Assembly: GCA_029974635.1 (NCBI GenBank)
Contig: JARKQY010000043.1
Coordinates: 171,725 to 235,724, forward strand
DNA length: 64,000 bases
Origin: Bacillota bacterium
GTDB taxonomy: Bacteria > Bacillota > UBA4882 > UBA8346
Direction: 5' to 3'
The notes under the pieces are model-generated. The model was given only the letters and a program-made list of their open reading frames with translations. It was not told where the DNA came from and searched no databases. The position numbers and the translations under genes were made by a program. Each line of letters opens with the position of its first letter. The first letter of the stretch is position 1. This document shows positions 44,034 to 52,800 of the stretch, piece after piece.

Positions 44034-44190
44034 TTCAATAACCCTCTTTCTTTCGGGAGCATAGCACTAACTAACCCGTTATATTCTACCTAAAGCTCAT
44101 ATTAACTTTTTCATCATAAATATTCAACCTATTTTTGGTCTTTTTGATCCAAAATAATTCAGCAAACTTATTGATCATCTTACAGCCATA

Positions 44191-46599
44191 TTAATCTTTT
44201 ATAACTAAGGTTACTTTCGAACTCCGGCCTTGATCATCCTGACAAACCAACTGGTGACGGCCGGTCTCCGGCAGATAGAACAACTTATCTCCCGGCGCTA
44301 CCGTTCCAAACAAAACCCCGTCGATAAACCAGTATAATTTACGGACATCATTGGCAGCGGCGGCGTCCAGACAGATTTTTTGATATTCCAGGGCTACGCC
44401 GCCGCGCAACTGGTACTCGTAATCAGCCAGCGGCGACCGGATCACCGGAGCCTGACCCGGTGTCATTTGCTGCCACTCCGGCAATAAAGGGGGCAGTCGA
44501 TGGATGAAACGGCCGTTCCGCTCAAACCAGGAAGCCACCCGCGGCGGCCAACTCACATAGACCATCTCCCGGGTCTTCTTCGGCATCGAAGCGAAGTGCG
44601 GCGGAATCCGGTAACCGGTCTTGGCATCCAGCACCGCCACTTGATGAAATTGACATTTTTTATCCGGTGAAGCGTTGGTCAAATAAAACTCCCGAGACAG
44701 GTTTTGACAGTAAGGGCCGGGATTTTGGCCACTTAACGCGCAAACCTCCCGGGTTTCAACCTCCGGTGGTTGCATGAACCATTCATTTTGGTTGCGCTGC
44801 TTGACTTTATTGAAAAGATCAAATAATAATGGCGCGGCGGCTTCGGTACCAACGATCCCCGGCCTGCCCGCTCCATTAAAATTACCAATCCATACCCCAA
44901 TGGTATAATGGGGGTTGTACCCGATGCTCCAGGCATCCCGGTGGCCATAGGAGGTCCCGGTTTTCCAGGCAACTCTGGGCAATGAAGTAAATTCCCAGCA
45001 AGCCGGGAGATCAGGCCGGCTGACTTCCGTCAAGATACCGGTTATGATGTAGGCGGCTCCGGGGCTGCACATGTTGACAGTGAGATTTTGAGCTTGTCCC
45101 TTCAGTAACCGGGGAAAAGTATAATCCCCCCCGCAAGCCAATCCGGAATAAAGGGCGGTCAATTCCAGCAGGTTGACTTCGCAGCCTCCTATCGCAATGG
45201 TCAATCCGTAGCGATCATCCGGGGCCATGGTGGAAATGCCCGCTTTCCTCAGTAACTGATAAAGGCCATCGTCCCCTAAATCAGCCAATAAATTGATAGC
45301 CGGAATATTCAAAGATCGTTCCAAGGCTTCCCGGGCTGAAACCAGCCCGCTGTTGGAGCGGTCATAGTTTTCCGGAGAATATCCGGAGAAATCAATGGGG
45401 ACATCTTCCAGATAATGCCGAGGAGTGATCAAGCCCCGCTCCATTCCCAGGGCATAAATAAACGGTTTCAAAGCCGATCCGGGAGACCGCGGCGCCAAAA
45501 ACCCATTGACCTGTCCTTGGTCGGACTCGCTGTTGAAATCGGCTGAACCAACGGCTGCAATCAGTTCATGAGTTTGATTATTCAGGATCACTACGGCTCC
45601 ATTGGTAATCCCATCCGGGCGAAGACTTTTAACATGAGCCTCCAGCAAGTTTTCAGCCAGCACCTGGGTGGAAAGCTTAATGGTGCTGTAAATCCGGGAT
45701 TGTTCCGGATAACGGCGTTTTAATTCATAACAGAGATGCGGCGCTACCGCCGGCCAGGCCATCCTGGACCGGGGCACCTCCTCCGCTAAAGCTTCATGGT
45801 ACTCTTTAGCTTTTATAACTCCAGACTGGTAAACATAATTTAACAATTTATTTCTGGCCTTCAGGGCACGTTCAGGATAATAATCCGGCCGCAACAGCGT
45901 GGGAGAATTAGGCAAGACCGCCAGCAAAGCCGCTTCGCCGCAACTCAGCTGGGTGGGCTCCTTGCCGAAATATAGCCAGGAAGCTGCCGCCACTCCTTCG
46001 ATATTTCCGCCGTAAGGTGCAATATTGAAATAAATCTCCAGCAGTTCGCCCTTGCTATAGCGCTGCTCCAACTGGAAAGCCCGGAAGATCTCGATGAGCT
46101 TATTATACCAGGTGCGCTTTTTGGGTTCCATAATCCGGGCGATTTGCATCGTTAAAGTTGAACCGCCGTACCGGACCCGGTTCTGGGATATATTGCTCCG
46201 GAATGCCCCGATTAAAGCCAGCGGATTGACGCCGGGATGCCAATAAAACCAGCGGTCCTCATAGCGAATCAGGTATTTTTGGAGTAATGGCGAGATTTGC
46301 GACAGGGAAGTCCGGATCCGCCACATTCCATCCCTGGAAGTAAAGGCGTACATCAGTTTTTGATCCCTGTCGAATACCAGCGTGGATGAGTCCCTAAACA
46401 ACCGGTGGCGAGGCAGGGGAACCGCCCAGATCGCAAGTTCAAACAAGAAAATGGCAACCAGTAGTATCAATCCAATCCGCCTGGCGAGTTTGCTTTGAGG
46501 CAGAAACCGCTGGAGGTGTCTTATGAATATCCCGGATTTTTGGAAAAACCACTGAATGAGGTAATGAATGATGTTTTGAAATTGCGCCAAAATCTTCAT
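44191..46599 (-). CDS. pbpC: Penicillin-binding protein 1C
   Basis: About 802 residues from the ATG at 46599; the TTG at 46605 is an alternative. After one TM helix (about 45-62) comes the glycosyltransferase domain (RYEDRWFYWHPGVNP, GGSTLTMQIAR), then the transpeptidase with the SxxK serine in SPGSALKPF, SLN, and KTGTSYGHRDAWSIG, and a C-terminal BiPBP_C domain. PbpC polymerises glycan strands, and in many Gram-negatives pairs with a periplasmic alpha-2-macroglobulin. Here that partner lies upstream, but an insertion separates the two. The insertion ends almost at the pbpC start. Confidence 0.95.
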   Translation of the reverse strand: MKILAQFQNIIHYLIQWFFQKSGIFIRHLQRFLPQSKLARRIGLILLVAIFLFELAIWAVPLPRHRLFRDSSTLVFDRDQKLMYAFTSRDGMWRIRTSLSQISPLLQKYLIRYEDRWFYWHPGVNPLALIGAFRSNISQNRVRYGGSTLTMQIARIMEPKKRTWYNKLIEIFRAFQLEQRYSKGELLEIYFNIAPYGGNIEGVAAASWLYFGKEPTQLSCGEAALLAVLPNSPTLLRPDYYPERALKARNKLLNYVYQSGVIKAKEYHEALAEEVPRSRMAWPAVAPHLCYELKRRYPEQSRIYSTIKLSTQVLAENLLEAHVKSLRPDGITNGAVVILNNQTHELIAAVGSADFNSESDQGQVNGFLAPRSPGSALKPFIYALGMERGLITPRHYLEDVPIDFSGYSPENYDRSNSGLVSAREALERSLNIPAINLLADLGDDGLYQLLRKAGISTMAPDDRYGLTIAIGGCEVNLLELTALYSGLACGGDYTFPRLLKGQAQNLTVNMCSPGAAYIITGILTEVSRPDLPACWEFTSLPRVAWKTGTSYGHRDAWSIGYNPHYTIGVWIGNFNGAGRPGIVGTEAAAPLLFDLFNKVKQRNQNEWFMQPPEVETREVCALSGQNPGPYCQNLSREFYLTNASPDKKCQFHQVAVLDAKTGYRIPPHFASMPKKTREMVYVSWPPRVASWFERNGRFIHRLPPLLPEWQQMTPGQAPVIRSPLADYEYQLRGGVALEYQKICLDAAAANDVRKLYWFIDGVLFGTVAPGDKLFYLPETGRHQLVCQDDQGRSSKVTLVIKD

Positions 46600-46615
46600 T
46601 AACAATCTCTCATCC

Positions 46616-46870
46616 TTTTAGTTTTTTAGCACTTGTATTACTTGCCAAATCCTACGGTAGAGAAAGCAAAGTAAAAAAACATCGTTTTCCTTTTTTGGCT
46701 TAACTACTATTTCTAAAAACGAAAGGATCGACATACTTTCTTGTATTAATCACTCTTGAATTTTATTAAGAAATAGACTCATATTTTGGAGCATACTTTG
46801 CATTATCTTCAAAATAGAAAATAAAGCACTTGATATCTAATGTAACAACTGATTTATCAGCTATTTCCAT
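46616..46870 (-). pseudogene. VapC-like PIN-domain toxin, frameshifted and truncated remnant
   Basis: The minus strand from the ATG at 46870 reads MEIADKSVVTLDIKCFIFYF then EDNAKYAPKYESIS, then a stop at 46766-46768. This matches PIN toxin N-termini (LDxNxFIYYFEDN). In another frame further downstream it continues as SILSFLEIVVKPKKEND then VFLLCFLYR, again PIN-like. The frames do not join, the asparagine of the LDTN motif reads K, and the C-terminal half is missing where the pbpC gene begins, so this is a decayed gene. Confidence 0.65.
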
Positions 46871-46980
46871 GAATCTCTTTCCTCATGTACATATTTATCA
46901 ATATCTGTGTTATTCCACAGCTCTTTACCCAAACCACGCAAAGCTTTTGAAAAATCTTGCAGTTTTCCATTAAATAACAT
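46861..46980 (-). pseudogene. Antitoxin C-terminal remnant, partner of the PIN toxin remnant
   Basis: An ATG at 46980 opens a 39-codon frame: MLFNGKLQDFSKALRGLGK, then ELWNNTDIDKYVHEERDSWK, ending in a TAG that overlaps the toxin ATG. The RGLGKELW..D.D.Y...ER..W pattern is typical of antitoxin C-termini preceding PIN toxins. The DNA-binding N-terminus is missing or very short, so the antitoxin is probably truncated. Confidence 0.55.
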
Positions 46981-47008
46981 AATTTGATTGTCAACTGATG
47001 TGGCTTTG

Positions 47009-47701
47009 TTATCCGGTAAACCTTATTCTATCTTTATCCGAAGGCACTCCATTGGTTATCGTTTGCCATTTTCCTTCCTGTAATATTTCATATTTTTCAA
47101 ATACGCATGGAATACCTTTTGCCGTTAGTGGATCACTGCTGTCCATCAGCTGAAAATGCAGATGCGGTGCGGTTGAATTGCCGGAATGGCCAACTTTTCC
47201 CAAGACTTGACCTTTTTTAACATTGTCACCGGCTGAAACTGTGATGGAACCGTTTTGAAAATGAGCGAATAAGGCAAATACATTATTTGCGCATTCCATA
47301 ATGATATGGTTACCGACAACAAGATTCAGACCAGTCTTTTCCGGATCAAATGTAAATGCATTTTTTAACACCACAAACATGTCGGAAACCAAATGAACTA
47401 TACGTCTTTCCTTATAGCCGTCTTCAGCTTTCACGATTCTGCCGCCACAAGGCGCATAGACTTTTTGGCCCCAACAATAACACTTGTCCAAAGGAATTCC
47501 AAAGAAATGATATCGTAATTTACTTGCATCAAAAAAATGCATGCCTTTCTTTCCCCAATCAATCTGTAAAAGATCATAAGCATATCTTTGTCCCAATTGA
47601 TCAGTCCCATGGCTTGGGATTCTTTTTCCCGGCGTGCTTGGGACCATCCATTCGCCTCTTAACGGAAATTCAACAACTAGAGCGTTTTCAAATTCATTCA
47701 T
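47009..47701 (-). CDS. M23 family metallopeptidase
   Basis: About 230 residues from the ATG at 47701 with AAGGA upstream. Motifs SHGTDQLGQRYAYDLL (first zinc histidine and aspartate), LFAHFQNGS, GKVGHSGNS and APHLHFQL (HxH) form the LytM/M23 zinc site; no signal peptide or LysM domain. M23 enzymes cut peptidoglycan cross-bridges, but cytosolic-looking relatives of this length with a YDLL insert exist in Clostridia and their target is unclear. It lies within the AT-rich island, next to a decayed P-loop gene. Confidence 0.8.
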   Translation of the reverse strand: MNEFENALVVEFPLRGEWMVPSTPGKRIPSHGTDQLGQRYAYDLLQIDWGKKGMHFFDASKLRYHFFGIPLDKCYCWGQKVYAPCGGRIVKAEDGYKERRIVHLVSDMFVVLKNAFTFDPEKTGLNLVVGNHIIMECANNVFALFAHFQNGSITVSAGDNVKKGQVLGKVGHSGNSTAPHLHFQLMDSSDPLTAKGIPCVFEKYEILQEGKWQTITNGVPSDKDRIRFTG

Positions 47702-47766
47702 ATTAGATATCCTTTCATAGGACATTTTAGTTTGTATCTCAAAGCGTCCACAAAGCAACTTACGCT

Positions 47767-48603
47767 TCACCTTGTCTCATTTTCTATAGTAGACAATATT
47801 TCTGAATAACTCTTACTCCAATCAGTGAATGGGTCGCAAAGAACCAATTTTGCTATACTCAAACGGTTCAATAGCCTTTTTTCAATTTCTTGTCTTCTTA
47901 TGTAAAAAGTTATTAACCCTTCTAGGCCTTGTAATCGGTTCTCCAGACCATATCCTTGTTTGATATGATATCTAATAACTCCTTCCAGCCACTCGATGGG
48001 TCTTGTTGGAATTATTTGATTTAATCGCGCTGCAACGTTACTTACACTTAAATATATTACTAGCGGATTCAAAGGTGAAATTATCTTATTTATTTTTCCA
48101 AGATGATCATATATCTCGTCTTCCGTTTTATTAAAACGGGCCATCATTTCGCACATAGTATTTTGAAGAAAACAGCATTCCAAAACCGTATAATCTTCTT
48201 TATCAAATCTTTTTTCAGCGAATTCCTTCCAATAGTCTAGCATTATTGGCATTTCGCGTTCCCATGGCAATTTGTCATATATTTTATATTCAATCATACT
48301 TTCGCATAAATCCTGATATACACCATCCCTCCACATTTTGCCCAATGATGCAAAATAATTTCCTTTTTTAAATTCTACATATTTTGATAATTCATCTTTT
48401 AAACCATGCTTTTTTATGATATTTGTATATTCCTTTACATTCATACATGCAACAGATTCATAGTCCGCTGGATGATCCAAGTCTCCTTCACTATATAAAA
48501 AACCAATTCTCCCATTTTTCTGTAGAGTTTTATGAATATACTCAGCAACTGTGCTTTTTCCCTAACCAGGTAATCCTTCTACAATAATGAGTTTATGTCT
48601 CAT
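47767..48603 (-). pseudogene. P-loop NTPase (kinase-like) gene with a stop codon in Walker A
   Basis: An ATG at 48603 opens MRHKLIIVEGLPG, then TAG (48562-48564), then GKSTVAEYIHKTLQ in the same frame through to a stop at 47767. The expected Walker A is GLPGSGKST, so a single change TCG to TAG in the serine codon explains the stop. Downstream are WEREM, YLSVSNVAARL and a long helical region. The reading frame after the stop is 237+ codons intact, so the nonsense event is recent or the codon is read through. Function of the family is uncertain (kinase-like). Confidence 0.75.
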
Positions 48604-48635
48604 ATATACTCCGTTTTTTATAAAGTTTCTTTTTT

Positions 48636-48779
48636 CTACGCAACGAAAATTATTTTGGATGAATTTTCCGTAAAAGATTGGCCATCCCAATCCCCATAAA
48701 TCTTTATATTATCAAATCCATTTTCGACAACCATTTTCTTGTGTGTATATGTGTATAGATGTAGGCTCGACGACTTCAT
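48636..48779 (-). pseudogene. Class I SAM methyltransferase, C-terminal fragment
   Basis: From an ATG at 48779 with AAGGAG upstream the frame reads MKSSSLHLYTYTHKKMVVEN then GFDNIKIYGDWDGQSFTENS then SKIIFVA, and stops. The block LYTYxxKKMVVENGFDNIKIYG and the closing ES/NSSKIIFVA strand match the last 45 residues of class I methyltransferases. The Rossmann core with the SAM site is absent, so this is a leftover fragment. Confidence 0.6.
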
Positions 48780-48864
48780 GAATATACTCCTTGAATAACC
48801 TCATGATTCAGCCATATCGGTCGGCCCTTAATTTGAAGATCGATAGAATGAAGACTACTTACTA

Positions 48865-49422
48865 TCACCATTCAATAGTTTCATATGAAATTTTATTATC
48901 TACTTGTTTTGCAAAACTCATTTTACAATTCCTTACATCTATCCACCAATCAATTTTATTATCAAATGTTTTTGCTAATCTCAAATTATCACCTTTTTTA
49001 TCACAAAACCAGATTGAATACATCCTCGTTTTTGAATAGTAAGTAAGGATACAGAGTTTATCTTTAACCGGTCTACTTATAAAAACATTATTTCTAATTT
49101 TATCGCGAACTCCATATTTATAGTAATTATCATCGAAATTAAATATTATTTTTTCTTCTTTTTCACTATATTCAGATTCAAAATACATATTAATAATATC
49201 TTCCTTAAATTCATCTTCAAAAATATAGGATACTTTATCAGTATTTGAATCAACAATCGCTATGTTTTTTGTATCACCTATCATTTTTTCGTTTTTACCA
49301 ACCGATACATAAACTAAATTGTTAGTTGGATCAAAATACTTAAACTTGAGATTATAACCAAATCCGATAAAAACCAAAGATGATATTAAAAAAAGCAAAA
49401 AGATTAATATAAGTTTTTTCAT
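48865..49422 (-). CDS. AT-rich hypothetical protein with an N-terminal membrane anchor
   Basis: 185 residues with GGAG upstream of the ATG. Residues 1-22 are hydrophobic (KKLILIFLLFLISSLVFIGF), then a beta-rich, lysine- and asparagine-rich domain (NNLVYVSVGKNEKMIGDTKN). No lipobox cysteine at the expected place. The composition is clearly more AT-rich than the chromosome core, which suggests transfer. No family recognised. Confidence 0.6.
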   Translation of the reverse strand: MKKLILIFLLFLISSLVFIGFGYNLKFKYFDPTNNLVYVSVGKNEKMIGDTKNIAIVDSNTDKVSYIFEDEFKEDIINMYFESEYSEKEEKIIFNFDDNYYKYGVRDKIRNNVFISRPVKDKLCILTYYSKTRMYSIWFCDKKGDNLRLAKTFDNKIDWWIDVRNCKMSFAKQVDNKISYETIEW

Positions 49423-49805
49423 AGCTATGTCTCCTGTTCTTTGTCGGCATTTAACGGTACGACGGCTAACGTAACCCTAATCTTGATTCGTGATAATACA
49501 TATCATTATCAAAAATACAATATAACTATAACAACCAATCCCCTATCCCCGCCTAAATCTCCGTCATCCGGCGCTATCACCCTTCGTGTTTCAAGAAACA
49601 CGCGCGCGCCAGGGAAGTATCTTTGCCGAAGCGGGGGAGACTCATCCTCGAGACCACTTGCGGGGTCAGAAGCAAGAATTGCAAAGCGCCACCGAACGAG
49701 GACCGGAGAGGCCGAGCACGCCGCAGATCGCTGCTCATTACTCGTGTTCCAAGGAACATTCACGCCCTCCCCCACTTCGGCAACGTGCTTTTTTCTTTTC
49801 TCTTT
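49423..49805. repeat. GC-rich palindromic element between the AT-rich island and the macroglobulin gene
   Basis: TTGCCGAAGCGGGGGAG (49623-49639) and CTCCCCCACTTCGGCAA (49767-49783) form a 17-bp inverted repeat with one mismatch. CGTGTTTC-AA-GAAACACG (49585-49602) and TGTTCC-AA-GGAACA (49745-49758) are local hairpins of the same design. The roughly 200-bp block is much more GC-rich than the preceding AT-rich DNA. ORFs here look like frames through a repeat. It might be a mobile-element end or a structured RNA. Confidence 0.5.
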
Positions 49806-52800
49806 TCACTGCTCCACTCCAATTTTCCCACCGGAGGAGAAGCTGCTGATCTCCGGTTCATACATACACTCCGCTTTGATGGACGGCAGTACGAACTGCC
49901 CGCAAGTGACCACCCTGACCGCGTAGTAAAAATAATACTTCTTTGCCTCATGCAAATTCATGAACAGCATTATCCGATCATCCCGGATATCCATATAATC
50001 CGGGGTAATGGCACCCTCAGTCCACGAAAAACTGGCGTCCCTGCCCAAACGGGGATTTTCGATCTCAAATCCCGCCGGCAGCATATCAACCACGGCCAGA
50101 TTATCCAACCGGCCTCCATCACTGTATATTGATATCTCAGCGATTAACAGATCGCCTTGTTTTACCCGGCTCAAATCAACCCCGTCGCCGTACCGGTCAT
50201 AAAATTTACGTTTGACCGATACTCCCCGGTCATATTCCGCAACTTTCGCCTTATCTGAAATCCCGCTGGACTTGATATAATAGTAACAAGTGCCGTCTCC
50301 GGTGATTTTAACCGTAATCGGGCCTTTACCCAAACGCTGATCTTGAAGCCGGAATGCTTTGGCGTTGGTAAACTTCCCCAACTTCACATTCCCGGCTAGT
50401 AACTCCCCGGAATAAGTACCGTTCTTTTGACGGGAAAGCATTTTCCCCATAGCCAGCAATGCAAAAGCGTTTTCTTGAGTTGTGCCCCAGTAACCAACCT
50501 TTGCTTCTTCGGCCAGCCGGGCCGCAATTTTGGGAACAGCGGGATTAGTAGGGTCGATATCAGCCAGAACTCCTAAAATAATGGCATCGGAACGTACCCG
50601 GGAGTTGAAATTGCCCCCGGTCTCCCGGCTGCCGGTATATACGGCAAAGGATTCAGGCAATAAATTGACGGCTGTATTGCGATCCCCGGCGTAAAAATAG
50701 GCGGCGGCCAACTGGGCTCTGGAATAAGAAGATAAACTGTTCAACGCATAATTCTTAAGATAAGCCATTACACTGGTTTGCGGTTTACCGGCTAAACTCA
50801 GGGCGTAAACCGCGTAAGTCTTGGTTTGCAGCCGGTGTTCCTCCCGCTCATTGGACTTGGCGATCCGGGTCAAACAAGCAATCATCCGGTCATAAACCCG
50901 GTCGGATATGTGAAATCCGGCTTTACGGGCTTCGATGAGAAAATGGGCGGCATAAACCGAAGTCCAGTCAGAGCCGTGGTTGCCACCTGGCCAGTATGAA
51001 AAGCCGCCGTCATACATCTGCATCGATTCCAGCTTGGCAATTCCTTGGTTAACATAGTAATCCGGATTTCCGCCTCTGAAAACATCATTCTCGGCGACCT
51101 CCGCCAAATCATTGAAATACAATAACGGCATCAGTTTCGAAGTGGTTTGTTCCGCGCAACCGTAAGGATAGACCAACAAATATGATAAGCTGCCGGCCAA
51201 TTTCAAGGCCGGAAAGGGCGCTAGAACAATGGTGTAATCGGCGGTGCCCGTCAGCCACGTTTCCTCAAGATCGAGGTTTAACGGATTTTGGGCGGTAATC
51301 GTACCGGACTTTAACTCATGCGTCAACGGAATAGCCGGCCGGACCGCCAGCTCCTCGCTGACTTCACAGGTCTGATTGTTGCCTCTGGCCTGAATCCGGA
51401 AAGAGGCTTTACCAATAGCGTTTTTAGCCGCGCAGTTAAAAAAGACCATTTTTTCCCCTTGATTTGCTAGAGTAACCGTGGCAGTATCAGCAGCGGGAAA
51501 CTCAACCGGACCGTCGGCCTGAATCTTGATGATAAAATCTCCGGATTTGCCGGTCCCGTTAAAAACCGATACCGGTATCACAAATTGATCCTTAGGCGCT
51601 AAAAACCGGGGTAATGTGGGAGTCAGGACGATGGGATCCCGGACCAGCACCTTTTTCTGAGCGGACCCGAAACTGGCGCCCGATGAAGCCACCGCCATCA
51701 AACGGAGGGTTCCGTTAAACTGGGGTACATTAAACCGGATTTTTGCTTTACCGTTCTCCAGTTTCACCAAACCGGACCACAACGAAACCGGTTTTACCCG
51801 GCGGACCGATACCGGGTTCAAATTTTGGCGGCGAATGGCTAATTGTTCGTCGGCATCGCCTCCGGGAGCTTTTTTGCTCTGAACCGGGGCCACTTCCGGC
51901 AGGATCATGCCGTATAGATCATAACTTCTAACTGTCAAAGCCCGCTTACCATAAAAGAAATTCATGGGGTTCGGAGTAAGATAGTTGGTCAACTGGCAGA
52001 TGCCTTCATCCACACCGGCAAGGGTTACGTACGCCCGATCCCCCGCTTTGCCGACATTGATTTGAACTTCCATGATCTTATTGGGACGGACTTCCACCGG
52101 CGCTCCCAGTTGAATATCGAGATTATGCGTACTGCAATTGACCATTAACGGAATGGTGCCGAAAGCCCGGACCGGGGTTTTCTTTTCCAGGGATTTGGCG
52201 GAACGGATCAAATGGACGGAGATATATACATTGGGCTTATAATCTTCTTTCACCGGAATGGATACGACCCCGGTATTCTTGCGGAAGTTGACCACCTGGT
52301 AATCATACACCCGGCCACGTTCCACAATAATCAATGCTTTGCCGGAGAAAGGCGCTTTCACTTGCAAACGGGCGCTCTGCCCCACCCGGTATATTTTTTG
52401 ATCCAAATCCAGTTGGATTTTTTCCGGATTTTCCAGCGCCCAGGGCGAATACCCCCAGCCGCTGGCGTAAAAACCATAGCTGGCTTGAGATGCGCTTTGG
52501 GTATCGGAGATCACGACCCGGAAATAGCCCCAGGTTTTCGGGGTATATTCGAAGGTATTTTCAGCGGCAGCGCTATGCAAGACTCCGCTATAAACCTCGT
52601 CCCGCTCTTCCTCGGAGACATAAGTATAACGGCCTTCGGAATCCCGGCGGTAAACCGAATCCCAGGTTATCCGGTATACTGTCGCCTTTAATGCAGGGTT
52701 GGCCACCGGTTTGCCTTGCCGGTTTAAGGCCACATATTTTATGGAATAGGATTTACCAATTTCACCGTATCCTTCTACCAGCGGTTTCATACCGATATAT

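Noticed and set aside
49509..49951. Several overlapping ORFs of 60-160 codons on both strands
   Set aside because: They overlap one another in the GC-rich palindromic block and the 3' end of the macroglobulin gene. None has a ribosome site or a recognisable protein signature.
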